Below are positions 52,719-60,598 of a stretch of DNA of 64,000 nucleotides, one piece after another. This DNA comes from an uncultured Porphyromonadaceae bacterium. GTDB lineage: Bacteria; Bacteroidota; Bacteroidia; Bacteroidales; Muribaculaceae. The DNA is taken from NCBI GenBank assembly GCA_902495245.1, contig CABUWI010000005.1:1-64000 (forward strand), read 5' to 3'. The notes below the pieces were generated by a model. That model worked only from the letters and a program-made list of their open reading frames with translations. It did not search any database and had not been told where the DNA came from. The position numbers were made by a program, and so were the translations under genes. How positions within the stretch are numbered: the first letter of the stretch is position 1; each line of letters starts with the position of its first letter.

Positions 52719-54026
52719 ATGAGCAACTCAACAGTCAAGCCCGCCGAAGGCAAACTCGGCGTGCTGGTGGTTGGCCTCGGTGCCGTTTCCACCACTTTCA
52801 TGACCGGCGTGCTTATGGCCCGCAAAGGTCTCGCAAAACCCATCGGCTCGATGACCCAGTATGACCGTATCCGCGTCGGCAAAGGCAAGGACAAGAAATA
52901 TCTGATGTATAAGGATATCGTGTCCATGGCCAAACTCGACGACATCGTTTTCGGTTCGTGGGACGTTTATCCCGCCAACGCATACGAGAGCGCAATCAAC
53001 GCCGAAGTGCTGAAAGAAAAAGACATCAACCCCGTCAAGGACGAACTCGAGGCCATCAAGCCCATGAAGGCCGCTTTTGACCACAACTATGCAAAGCGCC
53101 TCGACGGCGAGAACATCAAGACCGTCAAGAACCGCTGGGACATGGTCGAACAGCTCCGCGAAGATATCCGCAACTTCAAGAAAGTCAACGGCGTTGACCG
53201 CTGCGTAGTACTCTGGGCAGCATCGACCGAGGTCTACGTTCCCGTAAACGAGAAGGTTCACGGCACTCTCGCCGCCCTCGAAGCCGCAATGAAGGCCGAC
53301 GACAAGGAAAACATCGCTCCCTCGATGTGCTACGCCTACGCCGCTCTCGCCGAAGGCTGCCCCTTCATCATGGGTGCTCCCAACACAACCGTCGACATTC
53401 CCGCAATGTGGGAACTCAGCGAAAAGACCGGCATGCCCATCGCAGGCAAGGACTTCAAGACCGGCCAGACCCTCGTCAAGAGCGGTTTCGCTCCCATCAT
53501 CGGCACCCGCATGCTCGGCCTCAGCGGCTGGTTCTCGACCAACATTCTCGGCAACCGCGACGGCCTCGTGCTTGACGAACCCGCAAACTTCCGCACCAAA
53601 GAGGTTTCCAAGCTCTCTACGCTCGAATCTATCCTCGTGCCCGAAGCTCAGCCCGACCTCTACAGCAACTACTACCACAAGGTGCGCATCAACTACTATC
53701 CCCCGCGCAACGACAACAAGGAAGGCTGGGACAACATCGACATCTTCGGCTGGATGGGCTACCCCATGCAGATCAAGATCAACTTCCTCTGCCGCGACTC
53801 TATCCTCGCTGCTCCCCTCTGCCTTGACCTCGTGCTCCTGAGCGACCTCGCCGCCCGCGCCGGCCGCCACGGCATTCAGCGCTTCCTGAGCTTCTTCCTC
53901 AAGAGCCCCATGCACGACTACACCAAGGACGAAGTGCCCGTCAACCACCTCTTCCAGCAGTACACCATGCTCAAAAACGCAATCCGCGAAATGGGCGGCT
54001 ACGAGGCTGACGAAGAAATCGACTAA
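52719..54026 (+). CDS. ino1: Inositol-3-phosphate synthase
   Basis: 435 residues with the NAD-binding GVLVVGLGAVSTTF motif (residues 14-27), the GKDFKTGQTLVKS motif near residue 245 and the KVRINYYPPRND stretch. The enzyme turns glucose 6-phosphate into inositol 3-phosphate, the source of inositol phospholipids and inositol-containing sphingolipids in Bacteroidales (family knowledge). Monocistronic: own promoter and a strong terminator just after the stop. Confidence 0.95.
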   Translation: MSNSTVKPAEGKLGVLVVGLGAVSTTFMTGVLMARKGLAKPIGSMTQYDRIRVGKGKDKKYLMYKDIVSMAKLDDIVFGSWDVYPANAYESAINAEVLKEKDINPVKDELEAIKPMKAAFDHNYAKRLDGENIKTVKNRWDMVEQLREDIRNFKKVNGVDRCVVLWAASTEVYVPVNEKVHGTLAALEAAMKADDKENIAPSMCYAYAALAEGCPFIMGAPNTTVDIPAMWELSEKTGMPIAGKDFKTGQTLVKSGFAPIIGTRMLGLSGWFSTNILGNRDGLVLDEPANFRTKEVSKLSTLESILVPEAQPDLYSNYYHKVRINYYPPRNDNKEGWDNIDIFGWMGYPMQIKINFLCRDSILAAPLCLDLVLLSDLAARAGRHGIQRFLSFFLKSPMHDYTKDEVPVNHLFQQYTMLKNAIREMGGYEADEEID

Positions 54027-54047
54027 TTTTGACAGTAAACATACCCC

Positions 54048-54083
54048 GAAAGAGGCAGCGACTCCCAAGTCGCCGCCTCTTTC
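54048..54083 (+). terminator. Rho-independent terminator of ino1
   Basis: A stem of GAAAGAGGC and GCGACT pairing across a CCCA loop with AGTCGC and GCCTCTTTC, followed by TCTTTTTC. Confidence 0.85.
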
Positions 54084-54308
54084 TCTTTTTCACAGAAGGG
54101 GCAAAGAGGCGCACGGCCCGTGCGTGTCATCGGAATTGTCGAGCGTGGTGCTTTCCCAAAGTGATAATATGTTATTAGTATCAGTGGTTAAATACATAAT
54201 ACTGCTACTATGTTAGCACAAATAAAATTTGAAGCGGCAAAAATGGCCAAAAATGGCTGAGAGGAGCCATAACCTACGCGACGTTGCCGGATTTAGCGCA
54301 AAAATTCG

Positions 54309-54316
54309 TAACTTTG
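54309..54316 (+). promoter_or_regulatory. -7 box of the SulP gene
   Basis: TAACTTTG with GTTG (54284-54287) 21 bp upstream. It sits within a longer open frame and so sets the start at 54364. Confidence 0.6.
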
Positions 54317-54363
54317 CAGCCATAATTCAAAGACGAATCATTAAATCACGTAAAAAAGAACGA

Positions 54364-56049
54364 ATGAGATTTTCGGGTGCTATCAGCTATCGGCCCAAAC
54401 TCGCCTCGGCTCTGCGGGGCTATTCGGCCGCCAAATTCAAAGATGACCTTATTGCCGGCATCGTGGTCGGCATCGTTGCGCTGCCGCTTGCCATCGCTTT
54501 CGGCATAGCCTCCGGCGTGAGTCCCACAATCGGCCTCATCACGGCCATCGTGGGCGGCTTCATTGTCAGCATGTTCGGCGGCAACTCCGTGCAGATCGGC
54601 GGCCCGACGGGCGCTTTCATCGTAATCGTCTACGGCATCATAGCCCAATACGGCCTCGAGGGACTGGCCATCGCCACGTTCATGGCCGGCCTGATTCTCA
54701 TCATGATGGGCCTGTTCAAGCTCGGAACGGTCATCAAGTTCATTCCCTATCCCATCGTCGTGGGCTTCACGGCGGGCATCGCGCTGACAATTTTCTCCAC
54801 TCAGGTCAACGACTTCCTGGGCCTGGGGCTCACCAACGTGCCGAGCGAGTTCCTGCCCAAGTGGGGCGTCTACTTCCGCAATTTCGGCCGTGTAGACTGG
54901 CTGACGCTCAGTGTGGCCATGGCGTCGTTGCTCATAATCATTCTCGCGCCCAAGGTGAGCAAGAAGCTGCCCGGCGCGCTGCTGGCCATTCTGATTGTTA
55001 CGCCTGTCGTCTATTTTCTCGACCTTCCTGTCGAGACCATCGGCGGCCGCTTCGGCGAGCTGAAAACTGACATTCCGCTGCCCCATGGCTTCAAGCTCGA
55101 CATGGCAACAATCAACAGCCTGCTCCCCTCGGCGTTCACCATCGCCATTCTCGGCGCCATCGAGTCGCTGCTGTCGGCCACTGTGGCCGACGGTATCACC
55201 GGCTCGCGCACCGACTCCAATTCCGAGCTCATCGGTCAGGGTCTGGCCAACGTGGTCGTGCCCATGTTCGGCGGCATTCCCGTTACGGGCGCCATTGCCC
55301 GCACAATGACCAACATCACCAACGGCGGACGCACCCCGATTGCCGGCATTGTCCACGCCATCGTGCTTCTGCTCATCTTCCTGCTGCTGATGCCGCTGAT
55401 TCGCCTGGTGCCCATGGCCTGCCTGGCGGCCGTGCTGATGGTCGTTTCCTATAACATGAGCGGCTGGCGCACGGTGCGCGCGATTTTCCGCAACCCCAAG
55501 AGCGACATCTCCGTGCTCATCGTAACCTTCCTGCTCACGGTTATCTTCGACCTCACCATCGCAATCGAAATCGGCCTGCTGCTGGCCGTGGTGCTCTTCT
55601 TGCGCCGCGTAATGGAGAACACGGAAATCAAGGTCTACGGCGACAAACTCGACGCCGCCGAAAACACCGACCTCTCGACCCACGAGGAGCTTGACCTGGC
55701 GCCCGGCGTGCAGGTCTACGAAATCGACGGCCCGTTCTTTTTCGGCGTGGCCACGAAGTTCGACGAGATGATGCGCACCACCGTGGGCGAGGAGAAGCCG
55801 AAAGTACGAATCATTCGCATGCGCAAGGTGCCGTTCATAGACTCCACCGGCCTCCACAACCTCGAGATTCTGATTCAGTCGTCGCGCTCCGAGGGCATCG
55901 ACGTGGTGCTGTCGGGCGTGCGCGAAGAGGTGCGCGCCGTGCTCCACAAGAGCAACATCGACAACATGCTCGGCGACGACCATATCTGCAACCACATTTC
56001 AAGCGCCGTGGTCAAGGCCAACAAGCTGGCCACGGGCGTCGCCTCCTGA
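54364..56049 (+). CDS. SulP-family anion transporter with STAS domain
   Basis: 561 residues: about eleven to twelve membrane segments (residues 25-400), including GLITAIVGGFIVSMFGGN and SEFLPKWGV, and a C-terminal STAS domain (about 440-550, RIIRMRKVPFIDSTGLHNLE). SulP transporters move bicarbonate, sulfate or other anions; the substrate here is not settled. The start at 54364 (MRFSGAISYRPKL) is set by the promoter at 54309. The TPR gene follows 4 bp later. Confidence 0.9.
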   Translation: MRFSGAISYRPKLASALRGYSAAKFKDDLIAGIVVGIVALPLAIAFGIASGVSPTIGLITAIVGGFIVSMFGGNSVQIGGPTGAFIVIVYGIIAQYGLEGLAIATFMAGLILIMMGLFKLGTVIKFIPYPIVVGFTAGIALTIFSTQVNDFLGLGLTNVPSEFLPKWGVYFRNFGRVDWLTLSVAMASLLIIILAPKVSKKLPGALLAILIVTPVVYFLDLPVETIGGRFGELKTDIPLPHGFKLDMATINSLLPSAFTIAILGAIESLLSATVADGITGSRTDSNSELIGQGLANVVVPMFGGIPVTGAIARTMTNITNGGRTPIAGIVHAIVLLLIFLLLMPLIRLVPMACLAAVLMVVSYNMSGWRTVRAIFRNPKSDISVLIVTFLLTVIFDLTIAIEIGLLLAVVLFLRRVMENTEIKVYGDKLDAAENTDLSTHEELDLAPGVQVYEIDGPFFFGVATKFDEMMRTTVGEEKPKVRIIRMRKVPFIDSTGLHNLEILIQSSRSEGIDVVLSGVREEVRAVLHKSNIDNMLGDDHICNHISSAVVKANKLATGVAS

Positions 56050-56053
56050 TCTT

Positions 56054-58051
56054 ATGACTCCGCGCTCTCTCCTTTTCAGGCTTCTGGCCCTGCTGATGCT
56101 GACTCTTGGCGCCGCTCTGCGTGCCGGCGCCCAGCTCAACACCGACCGCACTCTCCAGGTGGGGCGCAATGCGCTCTACTTCGACGACTATGCCCTGGCC
56201 ATACGCTACTTCAATCAGGTAATCGACGCCAAGCCCTATCTTGCCGACCCTTACCTGCTGAGGGCCATCGCAAAGTATAACCTCGAAGACTATGTCGGCG
56301 CGCGCGCCGACGCCATGAAGGCGCGCTCAATCAATCCGTTTCTGCCCGGCGCGTGGGAGGTCGGCGGCGTGGCGAGCCAGTGTCTGGGCAATGCGTCCGA
56401 CGCCATCGCCGACTATTCGCAGGCCCTTACACTGCTGCCCCACAACCGGCAGCTGCTCTTCAACAAGGCGCTGGCCCAGGAGGAGGCGGGGTTGTATGAG
56501 GCGGCCGATTCGACCTATGGCGAACTGCTCGAGTTCTATCCGCGCTTTGACAGCGGCTATGTCGGCCGCGCGCAGCTCGAGCTGAGCCGCGGCGACACGC
56601 TCAGCGCCCGCGGCGCTCTTGACCGCGCCCTCGAAATCAACGCCAACTCGGTGGGCGCACTGAGCCTGCGCGCCGCCCTGACGTCGAAGTCCGACCCCGC
56701 CGCGGCGCTGGCCGACATGGAGCAGGCCGTCAAGCTGCAGCCCGACCGCCCCTACCTGCGCATCAACCGCGCAGTGGCCCGATATAACGCCAACGACCTC
56801 AACGGCGCGCTCGACGACTTCGACTACGTTCTGGAGCTCGAGCCGATGAACGAGGCGGCACTCTTTAACCGCGCTATGCTGCGCATGGAGCTGCGCGACA
56901 ATGACCGCGCCCTGGCAGATCTCAACCTGCTGCTGAGTCTCAATCCGGGCGACCTGCGCTCGCGCTATAACCGTGCCATCGTCCTTGCCGACAAGCGCAT
57001 GTTTGACGAGGCGCTGGCCGATGCTGACGCCGTCGTGGCCGCCCACCCGCAGATGTATGCCGCCCACGCCCTACGCGCCCACGTAAACCATGAGGCCGGA
57101 CGCGATGCCGCCGCGCAGGCCGACTATCGCCGCGCCTCGCAGATTGCCCACCGCGGCCTCACCGACGGACCTGCCGCCGAAATCGAAACCGCCGTGCAGA
57201 CCGACGAAGAGGCCACGCGCAACCGCTTTGCCGCCCTGCAGACCGTTGACGACGACCCCGACGGCGCCGAAAGCGAGCGCTCGTTCAACACTGCCGGCAT
57301 CAAGGGCCGCGTGCGCGACATCGACGCCGACATAGGCCTGCGGCCCATCTATCAGCTCAGCTACTACACCGCCACGGGCGACGGCGTCTACGACAAGGAA
57401 ATCGAAGACCTCAACGCCGCGCGCGTGCTGCCTTTCGTCGTGTTCCTCACCAATGACCTCCCCTCCATGACCCGCGAGGCCGAGGCCGCACGCCACTCCG
57501 AGAGCATTGCCCGCCTGTCGGCGCTCATCGCCTCGGGCCGCGGCGGCGCCATAGACCTCTTTGCGCGCTCAATGGACTATATGACCCTTAAAGACTATGA
57601 GCGCGCCCTGGCCGACCTCGACGCCGTCATTGCCGCGCGGCCCGACTTTGCGCCGGCGTGGCTGATGCGCGCCGCCGTGCGCTACCGTCTGCGCGAGGCC
57701 GGTGCCGGGCGGGTGCTGACCGATGCCGATGCCACGACGCTCAATGCCGAGGCGGCTCTGGCTCTCGACCAGATTATGGGCGACCTTGACCGCGCCCTCG
57801 AACTGAACCCCCGCATGGCCGTGGCCCATTATAACCGCGGCGTCTTTCTGATGCGCCTCGGGGCCGACGCCGACGCTATCGATGCCTTCAGCCGCGCCAT
57901 AGAACTGAACCCCGACCTCGGCCCGGCCTACTATAACAGGGGCTATGCCGAATTTGCCCGCGGCGAGCGCGACGCCGCCGCGGCCGACCTCAGCCGTGCC
58001 GGTCAGCTCGGCGTCAGCGCCGCCTACCGCCTGCTCAAGCAGCTGAAATAA
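56054..58051 (+). CDS. Tetratricopeptide-repeat envelope protein
   Basis: 665 residues with a signal peptide (1-26, RAGAQ end) and at least ten TPR-type units (for example DDYALAIRYFNQVIDAKP and RDNDRALADLNLLLSLNP), broken by a non-repeat stretch at about 370-475. Likely periplasmic or outer-membrane scaffolding for protein complexes; no enzymatic part. Only 4 bp after the SulP gene stop, so co-transcribed, though a link to transport is unproved. Confidence 0.82.
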   Translation: MTPRSLLFRLLALLMLTLGAALRAGAQLNTDRTLQVGRNALYFDDYALAIRYFNQVIDAKPYLADPYLLRAIAKYNLEDYVGARADAMKARSINPFLPGAWEVGGVASQCLGNASDAIADYSQALTLLPHNRQLLFNKALAQEEAGLYEAADSTYGELLEFYPRFDSGYVGRAQLELSRGDTLSARGALDRALEINANSVGALSLRAALTSKSDPAAALADMEQAVKLQPDRPYLRINRAVARYNANDLNGALDDFDYVLELEPMNEAALFNRAMLRMELRDNDRALADLNLLLSLNPGDLRSRYNRAIVLADKRMFDEALADADAVVAAHPQMYAAHALRAHVNHEAGRDAAAQADYRRASQIAHRGLTDGPAAEIETAVQTDEEATRNRFAALQTVDDDPDGAESERSFNTAGIKGRVRDIDADIGLRPIYQLSYYTATGDGVYDKEIEDLNAARVLPFVVFLTNDLPSMTREAEAARHSESIARLSALIASGRGGAIDLFARSMDYMTLKDYERALADLDAVIAARPDFAPAWLMRAAVRYRLREAGAGRVLTDADATTLNAEAALALDQIMGDLDRALELNPRMAVAHYNRGVFLMRLGADADAIDAFSRAIELNPDLGPAYYNRGYAEFARGERDAAAADLSRAGQLGVSAAYRLLKQLK

Positions 58052-58065
58052 CCGGTTGACGGAGG

Positions 58066-58425
58066 TTAGAGGCCCAGCAGGGCGGCGGGTGCGATGCCGA
58101 GCACAACGCACAGTGCACGCGCAACTGCAAGCGTCGGTTCTGCCCGACCGGCTATATAGTCGCTGACACGCGACGGACTAACGCCAATCTCCCCGGCCAG
58201 TTGTTTCTGCGTCATTCCTTTTTCTGCGATTGACAGGCTGATAAGCTCGCCGATTGTCGGTTTGGCAATGGGGTAGTGTTTTTTTTCGTATGCTTCGACC
58301 ACGTCGGAGACGATTGTGAGTTCAATGGCGTTCTTGTCGTCAGCAGGCGTTTCATCGGTTACGCTCGGCAGCAATTCTTCGATTCGGCCAAGCGCATATT
58401 CATATTGTTTTTTTGAAATTTCCAT
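58066..58425 (-). CDS. higA: HigA-type antitoxin (XRE family)
   Basis: 119 residues with a C-terminal XRE helix-turn-helix (LISLSIAEKGMTQKQLA, then GVSPSRVSDYI) and an N-terminal helical part for toxin binding. It follows the HigB-type toxin gene by 16 bp, the reversed order typical of higBA. The ATG at 58425 is preferred over longer upstream starts, which would overlap the toxin gene. Convergent with the TPR gene. Confidence 0.82.
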   Translation of the reverse strand: MEISKKQYEYALGRIEELLPSVTDETPADDKNAIELTIVSDVVEAYEKKHYPIAKPTIGELISLSIAEKGMTQKQLAGEIGVSPSRVSDYIAGRAEPTLAVARALCVVLGIAPAALLGL

Positions 58426-58441
58426 AGTATAGTGTGGTGAT

Positions 58442-58741
58442 TCAAATTGTTGAACAATCAATTTTGTCATACTCCTTGTGTGTTCCGACAAAGCGCACAA
58501 AGATTCGGCCGATGGTAAACTTGATTACCACAACAAGCCTGTAATTATTGCCGCGGATATTGAACACGTAGTGTTGGTTGCCGACATAATCTGTCGCAGG
58601 AAAGTCCTCGCGAATGTCGGACATAGTGTGCCACTGCGCCTGCTGCGCAACGTCATACCAGCGTTCAAGCGCCACTCGCGAGTCGTCGTTACCCGGTTGC
58701 TCGTAGAATTCCTTGATTTTTCGATGAGAGATTATATGCAT
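58442..58741 (-). CDS. higB: HigB-type mRNA interferase toxin
   Basis: 99 residues with the RelE/HigB pattern: a first helix-strand unit (MHIISHRKIKEFYEQ), HYVFNIRGNNYRLVVVIKF, and RIFVRFVGTHKEYDKI near the end, which holds the usual catalytic His and Tyr. It would cleave ribosome-bound mRNA when freed from HigA. A TAACTTTG box (58766-58773, minus strand) precedes it and fits the start at 58741. Confidence 0.85.
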   Translation of the reverse strand: MHIISHRKIKEFYEQPGNDDSRVALERWYDVAQQAQWHTMSDIREDFPATDYVGNQHYVFNIRGNNYRLVVVIKFTIGRIFVRFVGTHKEYDKIDCSTI

Positions 58742-58765
58742 GGCTGCTTTGCGGTTAATCTGCGG

Positions 58766-58773
58766 CAAAGTTA
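58766..58773 (-). promoter_or_regulatory. -7 box of higBA
   Basis: TAACTTTG on the minus strand, about 25 bp before the higB ATG. Confidence 0.5.
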
Positions 58774-58841
58774 GTTATTAGTTTTGAAATACAAAACTTT
58801 TTGCCTGAATAATTTTGAAAAATAGAACCGATCCAAAGCTT

Positions 58842-58920
58842 TTAATTCTTAATTTTTAATTCTTAATTCCCTCAAAACCGCGCCCGAAACTCTTAATTCT
58901 TAATTTTTAATTCTTAATTC
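58842..58920. repeat. Two copies of a 28-bp TTAATTC-type repeat
   Basis: Copies at 58842-58869 and 58893-58920, each built from TTAATTCTTAATT and its near copy TTTTTAATTC. The same sequence type is upstream of murB (18629-18665). It lies just behind the -7 box of the GH3 gene. Confidence 0.85.
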
Positions 58921-58934
58921 TAAAAGAATTTCCG

Positions 58935-58942
58935 TATCTTTG
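58935..58942 (+). promoter_or_regulatory. -7 box of the GH3 gene, leaderless arrangement
   Basis: TATCTTTG ends 5 bp before the GTG start at 58948. Confidence 0.5.
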
Positions 58943-58947
58943 CCGAC

Positions 58948-60462
58948 GTGTTAAATTTTACTCCATTATGCCGCCCGTTTTTTGTGGCGAGGGCAAAGAC
59001 CCTGAGCCACCGGGCCGATGACCTTGAACGCACACAGCGCCGCGTGCTTGCGTGGCTGCTTCACGAGGCGCGGTCAACCGAAACCGGGCGTCGCTACGGC
59101 TTCGCGTCCATGCGTCAGGCTGAACACTTCACGTCGAGTGTGCCCGTGCGCCCCTACGAGGAAATTCGTCCCGAGGTGATGCGCATGGTCGGTGGCGAGC
59201 CCGACGTGCTTTGGCCCGGCCGATGCCGCCGCTTCGCCCAGAGCAGCGGCACGTCTGATGGCCGCAGCAAATACGTCCCTGTAACCGACAGCTCCCTGCG
59301 CTTCAACCACTTCCGCGGGTCGGCCGCCGTCGTGGCTCAATATCTGCGACTTTATCCCGACAGCCGCCTCCTGGGCGGCCGCTCGTTTATTCTCGGCGGC
59401 AGCTTCGCCACGGCGCTCACCGGCCTCAGGCCCGACACGCGCGTGGGCGACCTCTCGGCCCACATGATTGAGTCGATGCCCCGCGGCGCCGCCCTGCTGC
59501 GCGTGCCTTCGCGGCGCGACGTGGCCCTCATGACCGACTGGCGCGAAAAGCTCCCCGCCCTGGTCGAGGCTTCGCGCCGCGCCGACGTCAGGTCGCTTTC
59601 GGGCGTGCCGTCGTGGTTCCTGACGGTTCTGCGCGAGGTCATTAAGGTCGAAGGCGCCGAAACAATCCACGACGTCTGGCCCAACCTCGAGGTCTTTTTC
59701 CACGGCGGCATAAATTTCGAGCCTTATCGCGAGCAATATCGCGCAATCACCGACCCGGCCAAGATGCGCTATCTCGAAACGTATAATGCCTCTGAGGGCT
59801 TTTTTGCCGTGCAGGACTCCCGCCGCCCCGGCGCAATGCTACTCATTCCCGACGCCGGCGTCTTCTACGAGTTCGACCCCATGGACGGCTCGCAGCCGCT
59901 CAAGGCATGGCAGGTTGAGGCCGGCCGCGTCTACGCGCTGATAATCACGGCTGCCAACGGCCTCTGGCGCTATCCGCTGGGCGACACCGTCCACATCGAA
60001 TCCACCCGCCCGCTGCGAATCTCAATTGCCGGACGCACCAAACTATATATCAACGCTTTTGGCGAGGAACTGATGGTCCATAACTCCGACGCCGCCCTGG
60101 CCGCAACGTGCGACGCCCTGGGCTGCGACGTCAGCGACTACACCGCCGCCCCCGTCTTCACCACCGACCGCCGCCGCGGACGCCATCAGTGGCTCGTCGA
60201 GTTTTCGCGGCGTCCAGAGTCGCTCGCCGACTTTGCCTCGGAGCTCGACCGTCGTCTCTGCGCCGAAAATTCCGACTACGCCGCCAAGCGCCAGGGCTCG
60301 ATTTTTCTCGACCCAGTCGAAGTCATCGAGCTTCCGGCCGGCTCGTTCCAGCGCTGGCTCGAATCGACCGGCAAACTCGGCGGACAGCGCAAAGTGCCGC
60401 GCCTCTGTCCCGACCGCCACATCGCCGACGCCATTCTGGCGCAATGCGGCCTCGCAAAGTAA
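58948..60462 (+). CDS. GH3-family (auxin-conjugating enzyme-like) protein
   Basis: 504 residues of the GH3 fold, an ANL-superfamily adenylating enzyme: ATP-binding FAQSSGTSDGRSKYVPVT (near residue 90), the YNASEGFFAVQ motif near residue 278 and the YRYPLGDTV-like WRYPLGDTV. In plants GH3 proteins join amino acids to acyl acids; in Bacteroidales the substrate is unknown. The start is GTG at 58948 with a promoter box so near that the message is probably leaderless; the first ATG nearby (58968) is out of frame. No partner gene shares its strand closely. Confidence 0.88.
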   Translation: MLNFTPLCRPFFVARAKTLSHRADDLERTQRRVLAWLLHEARSTETGRRYGFASMRQAEHFTSSVPVRPYEEIRPEVMRMVGGEPDVLWPGRCRRFAQSSGTSDGRSKYVPVTDSSLRFNHFRGSAAVVAQYLRLYPDSRLLGGRSFILGGSFATALTGLRPDTRVGDLSAHMIESMPRGAALLRVPSRRDVALMTDWREKLPALVEASRRADVRSLSGVPSWFLTVLREVIKVEGAETIHDVWPNLEVFFHGGINFEPYREQYRAITDPAKMRYLETYNASEGFFAVQDSRRPGAMLLIPDAGVFYEFDPMDGSQPLKAWQVEAGRVYALIITAANGLWRYPLGDTVHIESTRPLRISIAGRTKLYINAFGEELMVHNSDAALAATCDALGCDVSDYTAAPVFTTDRRRGRHQWLVEFSRRPESLADFASELDRRLCAENSDYAAKRQGSIFLDPVEVIELPAGSFQRWLESTGKLGGQRKVPRLCPDRHIADAILAQCGLAK

Positions 60463-60513
60463 TAGACAACCGATAGACAAATACGGCACTAAAACGTACT
60501 AAAACGGCAATTA

Positions 60514-60545
60514 TTTGCATAGTCCACCCCAAACGCCTAAATTTG
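60514..60545 (+). promoter_or_regulatory. Bacteroidota-type promoter of the 60599 gene
   Basis: TTTG (60514-60517), 20 bp, TAAATTTG (60538-60545): an exact consensus match, with a leader of about 50 nt. Confidence 0.75.
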
Positions 60546-60598
60546 CCGAATATAGACAGACTGCTGTTCCCCCGGAAAACTATTAAGCAATATCACAT

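Larger units (their letters stand above)
54027..54363 (+). other. Intergenic region between ino1 and the SulP gene
   Basis: Holds the ino1 terminator (54048-54083), a single degenerate palindrome (GCACGGCCCGTGCG, 54111-54124) that looks like one arm of the type 1 element, and a promoter box TAACTTTG (54309-54316). No gene is seen. Confidence 0.6.

Noticed and set aside
52728..54068. A 446-residue minus-strand frame opposite ino1
   Set aside because: It is antisense to a firmly identified gene and looks like an artefact of codon bias.
54346..55995. A 549-residue minus-strand frame opposite the SulP gene
   Set aside because: Antisense shadow with low-complexity composition (rich in His, Asp, Asn and Gly) and no promoter.
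60463..60513. Short direct repeats (ACTAAAACG, ATAGACAA) before the 60599 promoter
   Set aside because: Only two copies each and too short to separate from chance.
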